Source: Streptomyces sp. NBC_00554
GTDB taxonomy: Bacteria > Actinomycetota > Actinomycetes > Streptomycetales > Streptomycetaceae
DNA length: 64,000 nucleotides
NCBI RefSeq assembly: GCF_041431135.1
Contig: NZ_CP107799.1
Location: 1,674,001-1,738,000 of the forward strand
Reading direction: 5' to 3'
Part shown: positions 8,760 to 17,783 of the stretch, piece after piece
Layout: the number at the start of each line of letters is the position of its first letter
How positions within the stretch are numbered: the first letter of the stretch is position 1
The notes under the pieces: model-generated
What the model was told of the DNA's origin: nothing
Database searches by the model: none
The model's input: only the letters and a program-made list of their open reading frames with translations
Program-made: the position numbers and the translations under genes

Positions 8760-8819
8760 GTCTATCGCGGGGTGTTGAGCGCTCCATGATCTGGATCTAA
8801 GCTCAGGGTTCATGGACGG

Positions 8820-8829
8820 CAATCGTTTG
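8820..8829. promoter_or_regulatory. Candidate LacI-type operator, copy 2
   Basis: CAATCGTTTG follows the pattern CAANCGNTTG with a central CpG, as in many LacI-family operators. It lies 51 bp upstream of the regulator start and about 100 bp upstream of the divergent catabolic operon. It is related by inversion to the site at 8750-8759. Confidence 0.45.
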
Positions 8830-8879
8830 TCTTCAGGACAGTATGAATGCTCTGACTGCCCGTCAAGGGGCGGCGCACG

Positions 8880-9899
8880 GTGACCGTCACACTCGCCGAT
8901 GTGGCCCGTAAGGCGCGCGTCCACCCGGGCACCGCCTCCAAGGCGCTCAACCCGGCAACCCGCCACCGGGTGGCCGCGGACACCGTCCGCCGTATCGTGC
9001 GGGCCGCGGAATCTCTCGGCTACGAGCCCAACTCCCTTGCCCGCGGCCTGCGCACGCAGCGCTCGCGCACCATCGGGGTGCTCATCCCCGACCTGGCCAA
9101 CCCGCTCTTCCCGCCCATCGTGCGCGGCATCGAGCAGGTGCTCGGCGCCGCCGACCATCTGGCCCTGCTCACCGACACCGACAACGACCCGGACCGTGAG
9201 GAGCGGCTGGTCGCCATGCTCCAGGGGAGGCGCAGCGACGGCTTCATCGTCGCCACCGCCCGCCGCGAGCACCCCCTCCTCGACCGCCTCGCCGACGTGA
9301 ACACCCCGCTCGTGCTCCTCAACCGCATCACCGACCGCCCCCGCCGCTCCAGCGTGACCTGTGACGACGCCGCCGGAGTGCTGGACGCCGTCCGTCACCT
9401 GGCCGAGCTCGGCCACCGGCGCATCGCCCATCTCGCGGGCCCGCAGGAACTGTCCACCGGGCATCTGCGTCACCGCGCCTTCCTCGATGCCGTGGACCAG
9501 CTCGGCCTGGACCGCCGCGACTGCCCGGTCCTCCCGGGCACCGCCTACTCCACCGAGGCCGGCCTGTCCGCCGCCCGTGCGGCCCTGGCCCTGCGCCCCC
9601 GCCCCACCGCTGTCCTCGCCGGGAACGACCTGATGGCCCTCGGCGTCCTCGACGCCCTCACCGAGACCGGCCTGCACTGCCCGCGCGATCTGTCCGTCAT
9701 CGGCTTCAACGACATGCCGATGCTCGACCGCATGGCCACTCCCCTGACCACCATCCGCACCCCGCAGCACGAGATCGGCGCGGAGGCCGCCCGCCTGATC
9801 CTCCGCATCCTCGACGGCCTGCCCGAGCCCCTGCACATCCGGCTCACCTGCCGCCTGGTCGTCCGGGCCTCGACCGCTGCCGCGGGACGGCCGGAATGA
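8880..9899 (+). CDS. LacI-family transcriptional regulator
   Basis: The 339-residue protein has an N-terminal LacI helix-turn-helix (VTLADVARKARVHPGTASKALN, residues about 2-23) with the hinge region following, then a periplasmic-binding-protein-like effector domain (IGVLIPDLANPLFPPIVRGIE). It starts at a GTG at 8880. It is divergent from the dehydrogenase/M24/E1/Liv operon and most likely represses it until a substrate or intermediate binds. The effector cannot be named from sequence. Confidence 0.92.
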   Translation: MTVTLADVARKARVHPGTASKALNPATRHRVAADTVRRIVRAAESLGYEPNSLARGLRTQRSRTIGVLIPDLANPLFPPIVRGIEQVLGAADHLALLTDTDNDPDREERLVAMLQGRRSDGFIVATARREHPLLDRLADVNTPLVLLNRITDRPRRSSVTCDDAAGVLDAVRHLAELGHRRIAHLAGPQELSTGHLRHRAFLDAVDQLGLDRRDCPVLPGTAYSTEAGLSAARAALALRPRPTAVLAGNDLMALGVLDALTETGLHCPRDLSVIGFNDMPMLDRMATPLTTIRTPQHEIGAEAARLILRILDGLPEPLHIRLTCRLVVRASTAAAGRPE

Positions 9900-9942
9900 C
9901 GCATACCGGGTACACGAGGCGCGCCGACCATTTTCAGAGGTC

Positions 9943-9967
9943 GCCCGGCGACGTGTCGTCGCCGGGC
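9943..9967. terminator. Intergenic hairpin, probable bidirectional terminator
   Basis: A perfect 10-bp stem (GCCCGGCGAC / GTCGCCGGGC) with a 5-nt loop lies between the convergent LacI-type regulator and response regulator genes. No U-tract follows, as is usual for Streptomyces terminators. Confidence 0.65.
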
Positions 9968-10020
9968 AAGGGGTGTATCCGTTGTCCGTCCGCCACGGGC
10001 CGATGCTGCGCAGGCCCGCG

Positions 10021-10710
10021 TCAGCCGGTCCCCGTCGAGCCCCCCGGCGAGATCAGTCCGGTCTCGTAGGCGAGGACGACGGCCTGGACGCGGTCGCGGA
10101 GGTCCAGCTTCGACAGGATGCGGCCGATGTGCGTCTTCACCGTGGTCGGGCTGAGGAACAGACGGTCCGCGAGCTCGGCGTTGCTGAGGCCTGTCGCGAG
10201 CAGGCGGAGGACTTCGAGCTCGCGGGGGGTGAGACCGGACAGGTCGCGGTGCAGGGTGACCGACCGGTCCTCCTCGCGGTGGGCGAAGCGTTCGATGAGC
10301 CGGCGGGTGATCGCGGGCGCGAGCAGGGCGTCGCCGGACTGCACCAGGCGTACGGCGCCCACCAGATGCTCGGGGGTGACGTCCTTGAGCAGGAAGCCGC
10401 TGGCGCCGGCGGTGAGCGCGGCGTAGACGTAGTGGTCGAGGTCGTAGGTGGTGAGGATGATGACCCGCGTCCCGTCGGAGCCGTCGCCGTCGAGGATCCG
10501 CCGGGTCGCCTCGATGCCGTCCATCCGCGGCATCCGGATGTCCATGAGGACGACGTCGGGCCGGGTGCGCCGGACGGCCGCGACCGCCTCGGCCCCGTCG
10601 GCCGCCTCGGCCGTCACCTCGATGCCGTCGGCGGTGAGGATCATCCCGAAGCCCGTACGCACCAGGGCCTGGTCGTCCGCGATGACGGCACGCAGAGGCG
10701 GCCTCTTCAC
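10021..10710 (-). CDS. NarL/LuxR-type response regulator
   Basis: The 229-residue regulator has a receiver domain with the acidic pair (IADDQ), the phosphorylatable Asp near residue 54 (VLMDIRMP), the conserved Thr/Ser region (ILTTYD) and Lys (LLKDV). A LuxR-type helix-turn-helix follows at about 160-225 (LTPRELEVLRLLATGLSNAE). The GTG at 10710 forms a GTGA overlap with the kinase stop, so sensor and regulator are coupled; the next GTG upstream (10722) is an alternative. The pair probably controls the divergent ABC exporter genes. Confidence 0.93.
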   Translation of the reverse strand: MKRPPLRAVIADDQALVRTGFGMILTADGIEVTAEAADGAEAVAAVRRTRPDVVLMDIRMPRMDGIEATRRILDGDGSDGTRVIILTTYDLDHYVYAALTAGASGFLLKDVTPEHLVGAVRLVQSGDALLAPAITRRLIERFAHREEDRSVTLHRDLSGLTPRELEVLRLLATGLSNAELADRLFLSPTTVKTHIGRILSKLDLRDRVQAVVLAYETGLISPGGSTGTG

Positions 10711-12041
10711 GCTGTCCGCCACGGGACTCGGGCCTTGATCCGGTATCCGCCGGCGAGGGTCGGCCCGGCCGTGAGTTCGCCGCCGTACACCGCGAGCCGC
10801 TCGCGCAGCCCGATCAGCCCGCGGCCGGTGCCGTCGGCCGGCGAGGCGTCGGTGTCCGCGGACGGGGGGTCGTAGGCGGCGCCGGTGTCCATGACCTCGA
10901 TCTCCAGACAGTCGCCGGCGTAGCCGATCATGACGGACGCGTCGGCGCCCGGCGCGTGCTTGATCGTGTTGGTCAGCGCCTCCTGCACGACGCGGTACGC
11001 CGCGAGTTCCACCCCGGGCGGCAACGGGTCCGGCGGCAGCGACATCGCGACGTTCACCGGCGTCCCGGCAGCGCGTACCCGCTCGGTCAGGGCGTCGAGC
11101 TGGCCGAGGCCGGGCTGCGGTTCGAGGCCGTCGGCGGGGCTGTCGGAGAGGCCGGTGTCGGGGGCGGCCAACAGGCCCATCACATGGCGGAGTTCGGCCA
11201 TGGCGGCGCGACCCCCGGCCTCGACCGCCAGCAGTGCCTCCTTGGACCGCTCCGGCGCCGCGTCCATCACCTTGCGTGCCGCACCCGCCTGGATCACCAT
11301 CACGCTCACATTGTGGGTCACCACGTCGTGCAGTTCGGCGGCTATCCGGGCGCGCTCCTCCTCGACGGCCCGGCGCATGGTCTCCTCCTGCGCCTTCTGC
11401 AACTCCGTGAACCGGTCCCGGCTGGCCGCCAGCCGGCGCCGCGAGAATCGGACCAGGCCGGCCGTGACCCCGGCGACCAGCAGTACGACCGCGGGGCTCG
11501 ACCACGCCGGGAGCATGGGTTCCGCCTCCCGGAACGCGGCACCGGCCAGCACAGCGGCGACGACCATGGCGGCCAGCGCCCCCGCCCGGTAACGGCTGTA
11601 CATGACGGCGCTGTAGGCGCCGATGACACAGGTCAGCACGTTGATCCAGGAGGCGTCGTCGCCGATGGCCAGCACCGCGACGAGCACCACCGTGAACGCG
11701 GCCAGCGGATACCTGCGCATGGCCGCCAGCGGGAGCGCCGACAGGACCACAAGTGGCCAGGGGACGGAGGGAGTTTCGCCGATCTCGACCATCTCACCGG
11801 GTGCGGGCGGCCGCGGCGGGACGGGGAACCCGTACTCGTCCTTCGAGATGATCCTGACCGGCCCGTCACCGGGATAGCGCGAAGCCACGATCAGCGCGAC
11901 GACGGTCAGCAGGACCGCCAGCGCCAGATCGACGCGTACCGCCCGCCGCGACAGCGGGGCGGGCTTCGCCTCCGGCCGCAGCGCGTCGCGCAGTTGCCGG
12001 CGCCAGCCGCGCCGGTCCTCCGTCTCCATCCCCATCAGCAC
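10707..12041 (-). CDS. Two-component sensor histidine kinase, HisKA_3 type
   Basis: The 444-residue membrane kinase has several hydrophobic helices in the first 170 residues. The dimerisation and phosphoacceptor box follows, with His near residue 236 in ELHDVVTHNVSVMV, typical of NarL-partner kinases. The C-terminal HATPase has the N-box (VVQEALTNTIKHA) and a G-box (GRGLIGLRERL). No extracellular sensor domain is evident. The start is uncertain: GTG 12041, ATG 12035 and ATG 12029 are all possible and none has a strong ribosome site. It is coupled to the response regulator and divergent from an ABC exporter, so it may sense envelope stress or a peptide or drug. Confidence 0.9.
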   Translation of the reverse strand: MLMGMETEDRRGWRRQLRDALRPEAKPAPLSRRAVRVDLALAVLLTVVALIVASRYPGDGPVRIISKDEYGFPVPPRPPAPGEMVEIGETPSVPWPLVVLSALPLAAMRRYPLAAFTVVLVAVLAIGDDASWINVLTCVIGAYSAVMYSRYRAGALAAMVVAAVLAGAAFREAEPMLPAWSSPAVVLLVAGVTAGLVRFSRRRLAASRDRFTELQKAQEETMRRAVEEERARIAAELHDVVTHNVSVMVIQAGAARKVMDAAPERSKEALLAVEAGGRAAMAELRHVMGLLAAPDTGLSDSPADGLEPQPGLGQLDALTERVRAAGTPVNVAMSLPPDPLPPGVELAAYRVVQEALTNTIKHAPGADASVMIGYAGDCLEIEVMDTGAAYDPPSADTDASPADGTGRGLIGLRERLAVYGGELTAGPTLAGGYRIKARVPWRTA

Positions 12042-12255
12042 ATTGTGTGGCCCGCCCGCCCCGTCCGCGTCCGCCTGCGCGACCAGGGCGCTGTCCCACA
12101 GTCGTACGTCGCAGGGATGACCCCGTGACCGGGTCCTCCGCGCGGAGGGCCCGATGTCGGTGCCGCGGCCGACGCGGCGAAACAGCCCCCGCCCCTACGT
12201 TCACTGGCGCCGGGAAAGGCACGAGGCCTCTCGGACCCAAGGACGGACGACTCCC
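12042..12255. promoter_or_regulatory. Divergent intergenic region, kinase operon / ABC exporter operon
   Basis: This 214-bp gap must hold promoters for both the two-component pair and the ABC exporter. I see no convincing -35/-10 pair. A short inverted repeat (CCTCCGCGCGGAGG, 12136-12149) is a candidate binding site for the response regulator. Confidence 0.4.
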
Positions 12256-12948
12256 ATGACTCAGGTGATCCAACTGGAGAACGTGGCCAAGCGCTACGAC
12301 AGCTCCGGCACACCCGCGCTCGGACCGCTCACGCTCTCCGTCGCCAAGGGCGAGGCGCTCGCCGTGACGGGCCCCTCCGGCAGCGGCAAGTCCACGCTGC
12401 TGAACCTCGTCGCGGGTCTGGACAAGGCGACCGAGGGCTCCGTGACGGTGGCCGACCGCCGGCTCGGCGACCTGAGCGAGCACGCGCTGGCCCGGTTCCG
12501 CCGCGAGCAGATCGGCATGGTCTTCCAGTTCTTCAATCTGCTCGACGACCTCACCGTCACCGACAACATCCAGCTCCCCGCCCAACTGGCCGGAGCGGCA
12601 CGGCGGAAGACGGCGGCCAGGGCCGGTGAGCTGATGGAGGCGCTGGGCATCCAGAAGCACGCCCGCGCCTACCCGGGCCGGCTCTCCGGCGGCGAACGCC
12701 AGCGGGTCGCGGTGGCCAGGGCGCTGGTCAACCGGCCCGCGCTGCTGCTCGCCGACGAGCCGACCGGCGCCCTCGACACCGCCTCGGGCCAGGACGTACG
12801 GGAGTTGCTGGTGGACCTGCACCGCGGCGGGCAGACCATCGTACTTGTCACGCACGACCTGGCCCTCGCGGAGGCCTGCGCGAGCCGCACGATTCATCTG
12901 GTCGACGGCCACCTCGCCCTCGACACGCATGCGGAGGCCGTCCGATGA
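12256..12948 (+). CDS. MacB/LolD-type ABC transporter ATP-binding protein
   Basis: The 230-residue ATPase has Walker A GPSGSGKST near residue 38, the MVFQFFNLLDDLTV Q-loop region typical of the MacB/LolD class, signature LSGGERQRVAVARA near 141 and Walker B LLADEPTGALD. It would energise the FtsX-type permease encoded directly downstream, with which it shares an ATGA overlap. Such mechanotransmission exporters act on peptides, lipids or antibiotics. I placed the start at the ATG at 12256; the open frame extends upstream but reads as non-native sequence. Confidence 0.92.
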   Translation: MTQVIQLENVAKRYDSSGTPALGPLTLSVAKGEALAVTGPSGSGKSTLLNLVAGLDKATEGSVTVADRRLGDLSEHALARFRREQIGMVFQFFNLLDDLTVTDNIQLPAQLAGAARRKTAARAGELMEALGIQKHARAYPGRLSGGERQRVAVARALVNRPALLLADEPTGALDTASGQDVRELLVDLHRGGQTIVLVTHDLALAEACASRTIHLVDGHLALDTHAEAVR

Positions 12949-15314
12949 GCCGCTTCGGCTCGGGTTTCGGCACCGGCGCGCTCGGCCGGGTCGTACGTTC
13001 CGGGGTGGGCAGGCGCCGGGTGCAGACCTTGGTGATCGCCATTGCCACGATGATGGCCGTGGCCTCCGCCGTGGTCGCCGGATCGCTCATGGTCGCCGCG
13101 AACGCGCCCTTCGACCACGCCTTCGCCGCACAACACGGCGCCCACCTCACCGCGGCGTTCGATCCGGCCAAGGTGAGTACGGCGCAACTGGAGGCCACCG
13201 GAGAGCTGGAGGGCGTCACCGCGACCGCGGGGCCGTACCCCACCACGGCGATCGGCGGGGTGAACTCGCCGACGCTGACTCTCGTCGGCCGTTCCGGGCC
13301 CGGGGCCGACGTGGACGACGTGGACCTCAGGTCCGGCCGGTGGGCGACGAAGCCGGGCGAGGTCGTGCTGTCGGCGACGTTCGCCGGACCCGCCTTCAAG
13401 CTCGGCTCCACCCTCGAGACCTCGGACGCCGCGGACGCTCAGGAACTGACGGTCGTCGGCCTCGCCGTGTCGGCCAGCAGGACCGCCGACGCGTGGGCGA
13501 CCCCCGCGCAGGTCGAGGCGCTGGCGTCGAAGGACAGTCCGGTCACGAGTCAGATGCTGTACCGCTTCGACTCAGCGGGCACGAAGGGGCAGATCGCCGC
13601 CGGCTTGAAGACGCTCACCGCCGCCGTACCGTCCGGGGCGCTGCTCGGCACCACGTCCTATCTGGACACCAAGCGTGCCGCCGACCAGGGCGCGGCGCCG
13701 ACCATCCCGTTCCTGATCGCCTTCGGCGTGCTCGGCATCATCATGTCCGTGATCATCGTCGGCAGTGTGGTCAGCGGTGCGGTCGGCACCAGCCTGCGCA
13801 GGATCGGCATCCTCAAGGCCATCGGCTTCACACCGCGCGAAGTGGTGCGCGCCTATGTGGCCCAGGCGCTGATCCCGGCCTGCGCGGGCATCGCGCTCGG
13901 GGTCGTGCTCGGAAACCTGCTGGCCGTGCCGCTCCTGGAGGACACCGAGCAGGCGTACGGCAGCGCCTCACTGACGGTGGCCTGGTGGGTGGACGTCGTG
14001 GTGCCGGCCGTGGCGCTGGTCATCGTCGGGATTTCCGCGCTGGTCCCCGCGCTGCGGGCCGGACGGCTGCGTACGGTCGAGGCCATCGCGGTCGGCCGGG
14101 CGCCGCGCACGGGGCGCGGTCAGTGGGCGCATCGCGCGGCGGGGCGGCTGCCGCTGCCGCGGGCGGTGACCTACGGGCTCGCGAGTCCCTTCGCCCACCC
14201 GGTCCGCACGGTCGCGATGCTGCTGGCGGTGGCCTTCGGCACGGTCACCGCGACGTTCGCGGTGGGGCTGACCGCGTCGCTGAACGCGGTGGCCGACTCG
14301 TCGGATCCCGAGGAGAGCGCCGCGGTCACCGTGATCAGCGGCGGCCGGCACATGGGCCCGGGCGGACCCGGCCCCGCGGAGGACAAGTCCGAGGCCTCTG
14401 CCGTCGATCCGGCGAAGGTGAGCGCTGCCATCGAGGCCCAGGCGGGCACCGCTTCGTACTACGGCATGACCCGGACCGAGGTCACCGTGGCCGGGCTCTC
14501 CGGCTCGATCGAGGCCAGCTTCTACCAGGGTGATCTGGACGCTGCCGCCTACGAGATGATCTCCGGGCACTGGATCACCGGTGCGGGGCAGGCCGTGGTG
14601 CCCACGGGTTTCCTGGAGAGGACCGGCACCGAGATCGGTGACACGGTGCGGGTGACCCTCGAGAAGGACACCGAGACCCTGCGGATCGTCGGCGAGGCCT
14701 TCGACACCTCGGATGACGGTCTGCATCTCCACGCGGATCTCGCCAACTTCCCCGAGGCCGAGCCCGATTCCTTCCTCGTCGACGTGAAGCCGGGCGTCTC
14801 CCCCACCCAGTACGCCACACAGCTCAAAGCGGTGGTGCAGGCGCTGGGCGGCGACGTCATGGCCAACTCCCCGTCGGAGGGCGAGAACATGATCCTCATC
14901 CTGGAGGCGATGGCGGTGCTCCTCACCCTCATGCTGGTCTCCGTCGCCGGCCTCGGCGTGCTCAACTCCGCCGTCCTGGACACCCGGGAGCGCGTCCACG
15001 ACCTCGGCGTCTGCAAGGCACTCGGCATGTCACCACGGCAGACCGTGAGCCTCGTCCTCGCCTCGGTGACCGGGATCGGCGTACTCGGCGGCCTGGTCGG
15101 CGTACCGCTCGGATTCGCCCTGCACGGCTACGTACTGCCGGTGATGGGGCACGCCGCGGGCACCAACCTGCCCCCGTCGATCCTGGACGTGTACGAACCG
15201 TGGCAGCTGATGCTGCTGGGCCTCGCCGGCATCACGATCGCCCTGCTCGGCGCCCTGCTTCCGGCGAGCTGGGCGGCCAAGACCCGCACGGCGACGGCTC
15301 TGCGCACGGAGTAA
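12945..15314 (+). CDS. FtsX-like ABC transporter permease (double FtsX domain)
   Basis: The 789-residue membrane protein has a first transmembrane helix near residue 25-45, a large extracytoplasmic domain, and an FtsX/MacB permease domain with three helices near 260-390. A second extracytoplasmic segment and a second FtsX domain near 650-785 follow. This duplicated arrangement is typical of actinobacterial MacB/FtsX permeases that work with one small ATPase, here the gene immediately upstream. Regulation by the divergent two-component system is likely from position only. The transported substrate is unknown. Confidence 0.9.
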   Translation: MSRFGSGFGTGALGRVVRSGVGRRRVQTLVIAIATMMAVASAVVAGSLMVAANAPFDHAFAAQHGAHLTAAFDPAKVSTAQLEATGELEGVTATAGPYPTTAIGGVNSPTLTLVGRSGPGADVDDVDLRSGRWATKPGEVVLSATFAGPAFKLGSTLETSDAADAQELTVVGLAVSASRTADAWATPAQVEALASKDSPVTSQMLYRFDSAGTKGQIAAGLKTLTAAVPSGALLGTTSYLDTKRAADQGAAPTIPFLIAFGVLGIIMSVIIVGSVVSGAVGTSLRRIGILKAIGFTPREVVRAYVAQALIPACAGIALGVVLGNLLAVPLLEDTEQAYGSASLTVAWWVDVVVPAVALVIVGISALVPALRAGRLRTVEAIAVGRAPRTGRGQWAHRAAGRLPLPRAVTYGLASPFAHPVRTVAMLLAVAFGTVTATFAVGLTASLNAVADSSDPEESAAVTVISGGRHMGPGGPGPAEDKSEASAVDPAKVSAAIEAQAGTASYYGMTRTEVTVAGLSGSIEASFYQGDLDAAAYEMISGHWITGAGQAVVPTGFLERTGTEIGDTVRVTLEKDTETLRIVGEAFDTSDDGLHLHADLANFPEAEPDSFLVDVKPGVSPTQYATQLKAVVQALGGDVMANSPSEGENMILILEAMAVLLTLMLVSVAGLGVLNSAVLDTRERVHDLGVCKALGMSPRQTVSLVLASVTGIGVLGGLVGVPLGFALHGYVLPVMGHAAGTNLPPSILDVYEPWQLMLLGLAGITIALLGALLPASWAAKTRTATALRTE

Positions 15315-15335
15315 CCGACTTCCGCGCGCGACTGG

Positions 15336-16976
15336 TCAGTGACCGCAGAACGCCTCCTCGAGCCACCAGGCACCGCGGTCGCTGACCACCTTGGCGTCGA
15401 TCAGCAACGGCGCCGACCGTGGCCCGACCACCCAGTCCTCTACGGCCTTCAGGTCGGCGGAGGTGCGCACGGTCACCGTCTCGAAGCCGTAGCCCCGGCC
15501 CACGGCCGCGATGTCCGTCGGCGGGAACTGGACCGTGTCGAGCGGGTGTCCGTCGGGCCCGAAGTGGTGGACCTCCGCTCCATAGGCGTCGTCGTTGTAC
15601 ACGACGACCACCATCGGCAGCCCGAGCCGCCGTACGGTGTCGAGTTCGACGGCGCTCATCAGCGCGCCGCCGTCACCGAGGGCGGCCACCGGCAGACGGT
15701 CCGGATGGGCGAGCGCCGCGCCGATCGCGGTCGAGAGCCCGAGGCCGATCGACTGGAACGCCTGGGTGAAGCAGAGGCCGTTGTGGTCGGGGACCGACAG
15801 ATACATGCTCGGGTAGCCCATGAAGTTGCCGGAGTCCACGCCGATCACCCGCTCGGCGGGGAGGAGGTCGTCGAGGGCGATGCTCAGCGTCCGGGGGTCG
15901 ATCCGCTCACGGGTACTGGTGTCCTCGTACGGCACGTCCCGCCAGCGCACTCGTGCGGCGATGGCCGCCGCGATGTCGGCCGTCCTGTACCCCTGCCGCT
16001 GCCCGCCCGCCGCGTCGAGCACGCGCCGCGCCGTGAGTTCCACGTCGCCGGTGACGCCGAGGCGCACCTCCCGGTGTGCCCCGAGCGCCGAGGTGTCGTC
16101 GTCGACCTGTACGACGGTGGTGTCCGGGCCGATCAGCCGACCGTGCCGCATGGTCCACATGTTGAGCGCGCAGCCCCAGCCGACGATCAGGTCGGCCTCC
16201 TGGATCAACTCGGCTGCCAGCGGCGACGAGAAGCCGCCGGACACGTCGAGGGACCACGGGTTGCCGTGGAAGAGCCCGCGGGCGACGGCCGAGGTCGCGA
16301 GCAACGCGCCGTAGCGCTCGGCGAGTTCGGCGAGGGCGTCCCGCCCGCCGGGCGTGCGCGCTCCCCGGCCGGCCACGAAGACCGGCCGTCGAGCCCGTTC
16401 CAGTAGCTCCGCCAGCGCCGCCGTGTCGGCGGCAGCCGGCTCGACCGCGGCCCGTGCGGGCGGCGGTGCGGCCAGGGCCGCCGCACCATCGGGGACATCC
16501 AGGGCCTGCACCTCCAGGGGGAGGTTGAGCAGCACGGTCCGCCGTTCGTGCAGCGCACGTCGTACGGCGGCGCACGCCTGCTCGACCGCGTGCTCCGCCG
16601 AGGTCACCCGTGCCGTGACCGCGCCCACCGCGTGGGCCAGTGCCTCCTGGTCGACGTAGAAATTGGATCGCGGCTCGGTCGCCTCGGCCGCCAACACCAC
16701 AAGCGGCGTACGGCTCTTGGCGGCCTCGGTGATTCCGGTGAGGGCGTTGGTCAGGCCGGGGCCCTGATGCACGGTCAGCGCCGCCACCGTGCCGCTCATC
16801 CGCGCGTACGCATCGGCCATCGTCGCCGCGCCGCCCTCGTGGCGCGCGGCGACGAACCGCGAGCCCGCCGCGACCATGCCGTTGGTGAGATGGAAGTTGC
16901 CCGACCCGACGACACCGAAGACCCGGTCGACCCCTGCCGCTGCCAACGCCCGTCCGACGGCTTCCGCGACCTGCAT
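15336..16976 (-). CDS. Thiamine pyrophosphate-dependent enzyme, acetolactate synthase/decarboxylase superfamily
   Basis: The 546-residue protein has three domains. The N-terminal PYR domain carries the catalytic Glu (RHEGGAATMADAY, near residue 49), the middle domain is the usual nucleotide-fold domain, and the C-terminal PP domain has the TPP/Mg motif (GDGGALMSAVELDT then YNDDAYG). Relatives include acetolactate synthase, benzoylformate decarboxylase and sulfopyruvate decarboxylase, and the exact reaction cannot be assigned. I placed the start at the ATG at 16976, which overlaps the cyclase stop (TGATG). It is the last gene of a six-gene operon for an aromatic CoA pathway, where a 2-oxo acid decarboxylase or lyase would act late. 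Confidence 0.85.
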   Translation of the reverse strand: MQVAEAVGRALAAAGVDRVFGVVGSGNFHLTNGMVAAGSRFVAARHEGGAATMADAYARMSGTVAALTVHQGPGLTNALTGITEAAKSRTPLVVLAAEATEPRSNFYVDQEALAHAVGAVTARVTSAEHAVEQACAAVRRALHERRTVLLNLPLEVQALDVPDGAAALAAPPPARAAVEPAAADTAALAELLERARRPVFVAGRGARTPGGRDALAELAERYGALLATSAVARGLFHGNPWSLDVSGGFSSPLAAELIQEADLIVGWGCALNMWTMRHGRLIGPDTTVVQVDDDTSALGAHREVRLGVTGDVELTARRVLDAAGGQRQGYRTADIAAAIAARVRWRDVPYEDTSTRERIDPRTLSIALDDLLPAERVIGVDSGNFMGYPSMYLSVPDHNGLCFTQAFQSIGLGLSTAIGAALAHPDRLPVAALGDGGALMSAVELDTVRRLGLPMVVVVYNDDAYGAEVHHFGPDGHPLDTVQFPPTDIAAVGRGYGFETVTVRTSADLKAVEDWVVGPRSAPLLIDAKVVSDRGAWWLEEAFCGH

Positions 16977-17758
16977 CAGTGCTCCACCAGTGCGAGTACG
17001 CGTGCCGGAGCACCGGACCCGGAGACGATGGGCAGCGGTCCCGCGACGACGACGGCACCGGTCGGGGGCAGCGCCGCCAGGTTCCGCAGCTGTGTCAGGC
17101 CGTACTTGCCGCTGCCCATGAGGTACGAGTGACAGGGGAAGGCCGGGTCGAAGGAGTGCGCGGCTCCGGCGTCGGTGCCGACCGTCTCGACGCCGAGGCC
17201 GATGACCGGCGCCTCCTCCGCCACCCAGCGGGCGCATTCCGGGGACAGGCCCGGGGTGTGCGGGCCGTTCTCGTCGGCGTTGAGGAACGGCTCCTGTGCG
17301 TGCGACCGGGCGTCCCAGCCGGTGCGCAGCAGCAGCCAGCCGCCGTCGGGCAGCGGTCCATGCTCGGCCTCCCATGCCTTCACATGGTCCACCTCGACGA
17401 GGAAGTCGGGGTTCTGCGCGGCCTCGGCGGAGAAGTCGAGGACGGCGGCCGGTGCGATCAGCTTTCGCGCCGGGACCGACGCCACGTCGCCGAGGTCCTT
17501 CCCGGTGACCCAGTGGTTCGGTGCGTCGAAGTGGGTGCCGGTGTGCTCACCGCTGCGGAAGTTGTTCCAGTACCAGGCCGGACCCCGGTCGTCGTACCTG
17601 CTGATCTCCTCCAGTTCGAACACCGCGGTCTGGCCGAACTCCGGGGGCAGCTGGATCACCGGCGTGGACGCGGACAGCGGCGAGGTGAGGTCGACGACCT
17701 CGATCGACCCCTCCCGCAACGCGGCCACCAGGGCGGGGAGGACGGACGGCTGGGGCAT
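16976..17758 (-). CDS. Cyclase/kynurenine formamidase-like family protein
   Basis: The 260-residue metal-dependent hydrolase carries the family motif HTGTHFDAPNH near residue 76. The family includes kynurenine formamidase, isatin hydrolase and some cyclases, which hydrolyse amide or lactam bonds using Zn or Mn. The ATG at 17758 has AGGAGG 6 nt upstream, and upstream open reading is spurious. It is 25 nt downstream of the bifunctional monooxygenase gene and overlaps the TPP enzyme gene. In this context it may open a lactam or formyl amide formed from an amino-aromatic, or act earlier by releasing anthranilate-type substrates. Confidence 0.85.
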   Translation of the reverse strand: MPQPSVLPALVAALREGSIEVVDLTSPLSASTPVIQLPPEFGQTAVFELEEISRYDDRGPAWYWNNFRSGEHTGTHFDAPNHWVTGKDLGDVASVPARKLIAPAAVLDFSAEAAQNPDFLVEVDHVKAWEAEHGPLPDGGWLLLRTGWDARSHAQEPFLNADENGPHTPGLSPECARWVAEEAPVIGLGVETVGTDAGAAHSFDPAFPCHSYLMGSGKYGLTQLRNLAALPPTGAVVVAGPLPIVSGSGAPARVLALVEH

Positions 17759-17783
17759 GTGGACCTCCTGGGACGACGACGCG

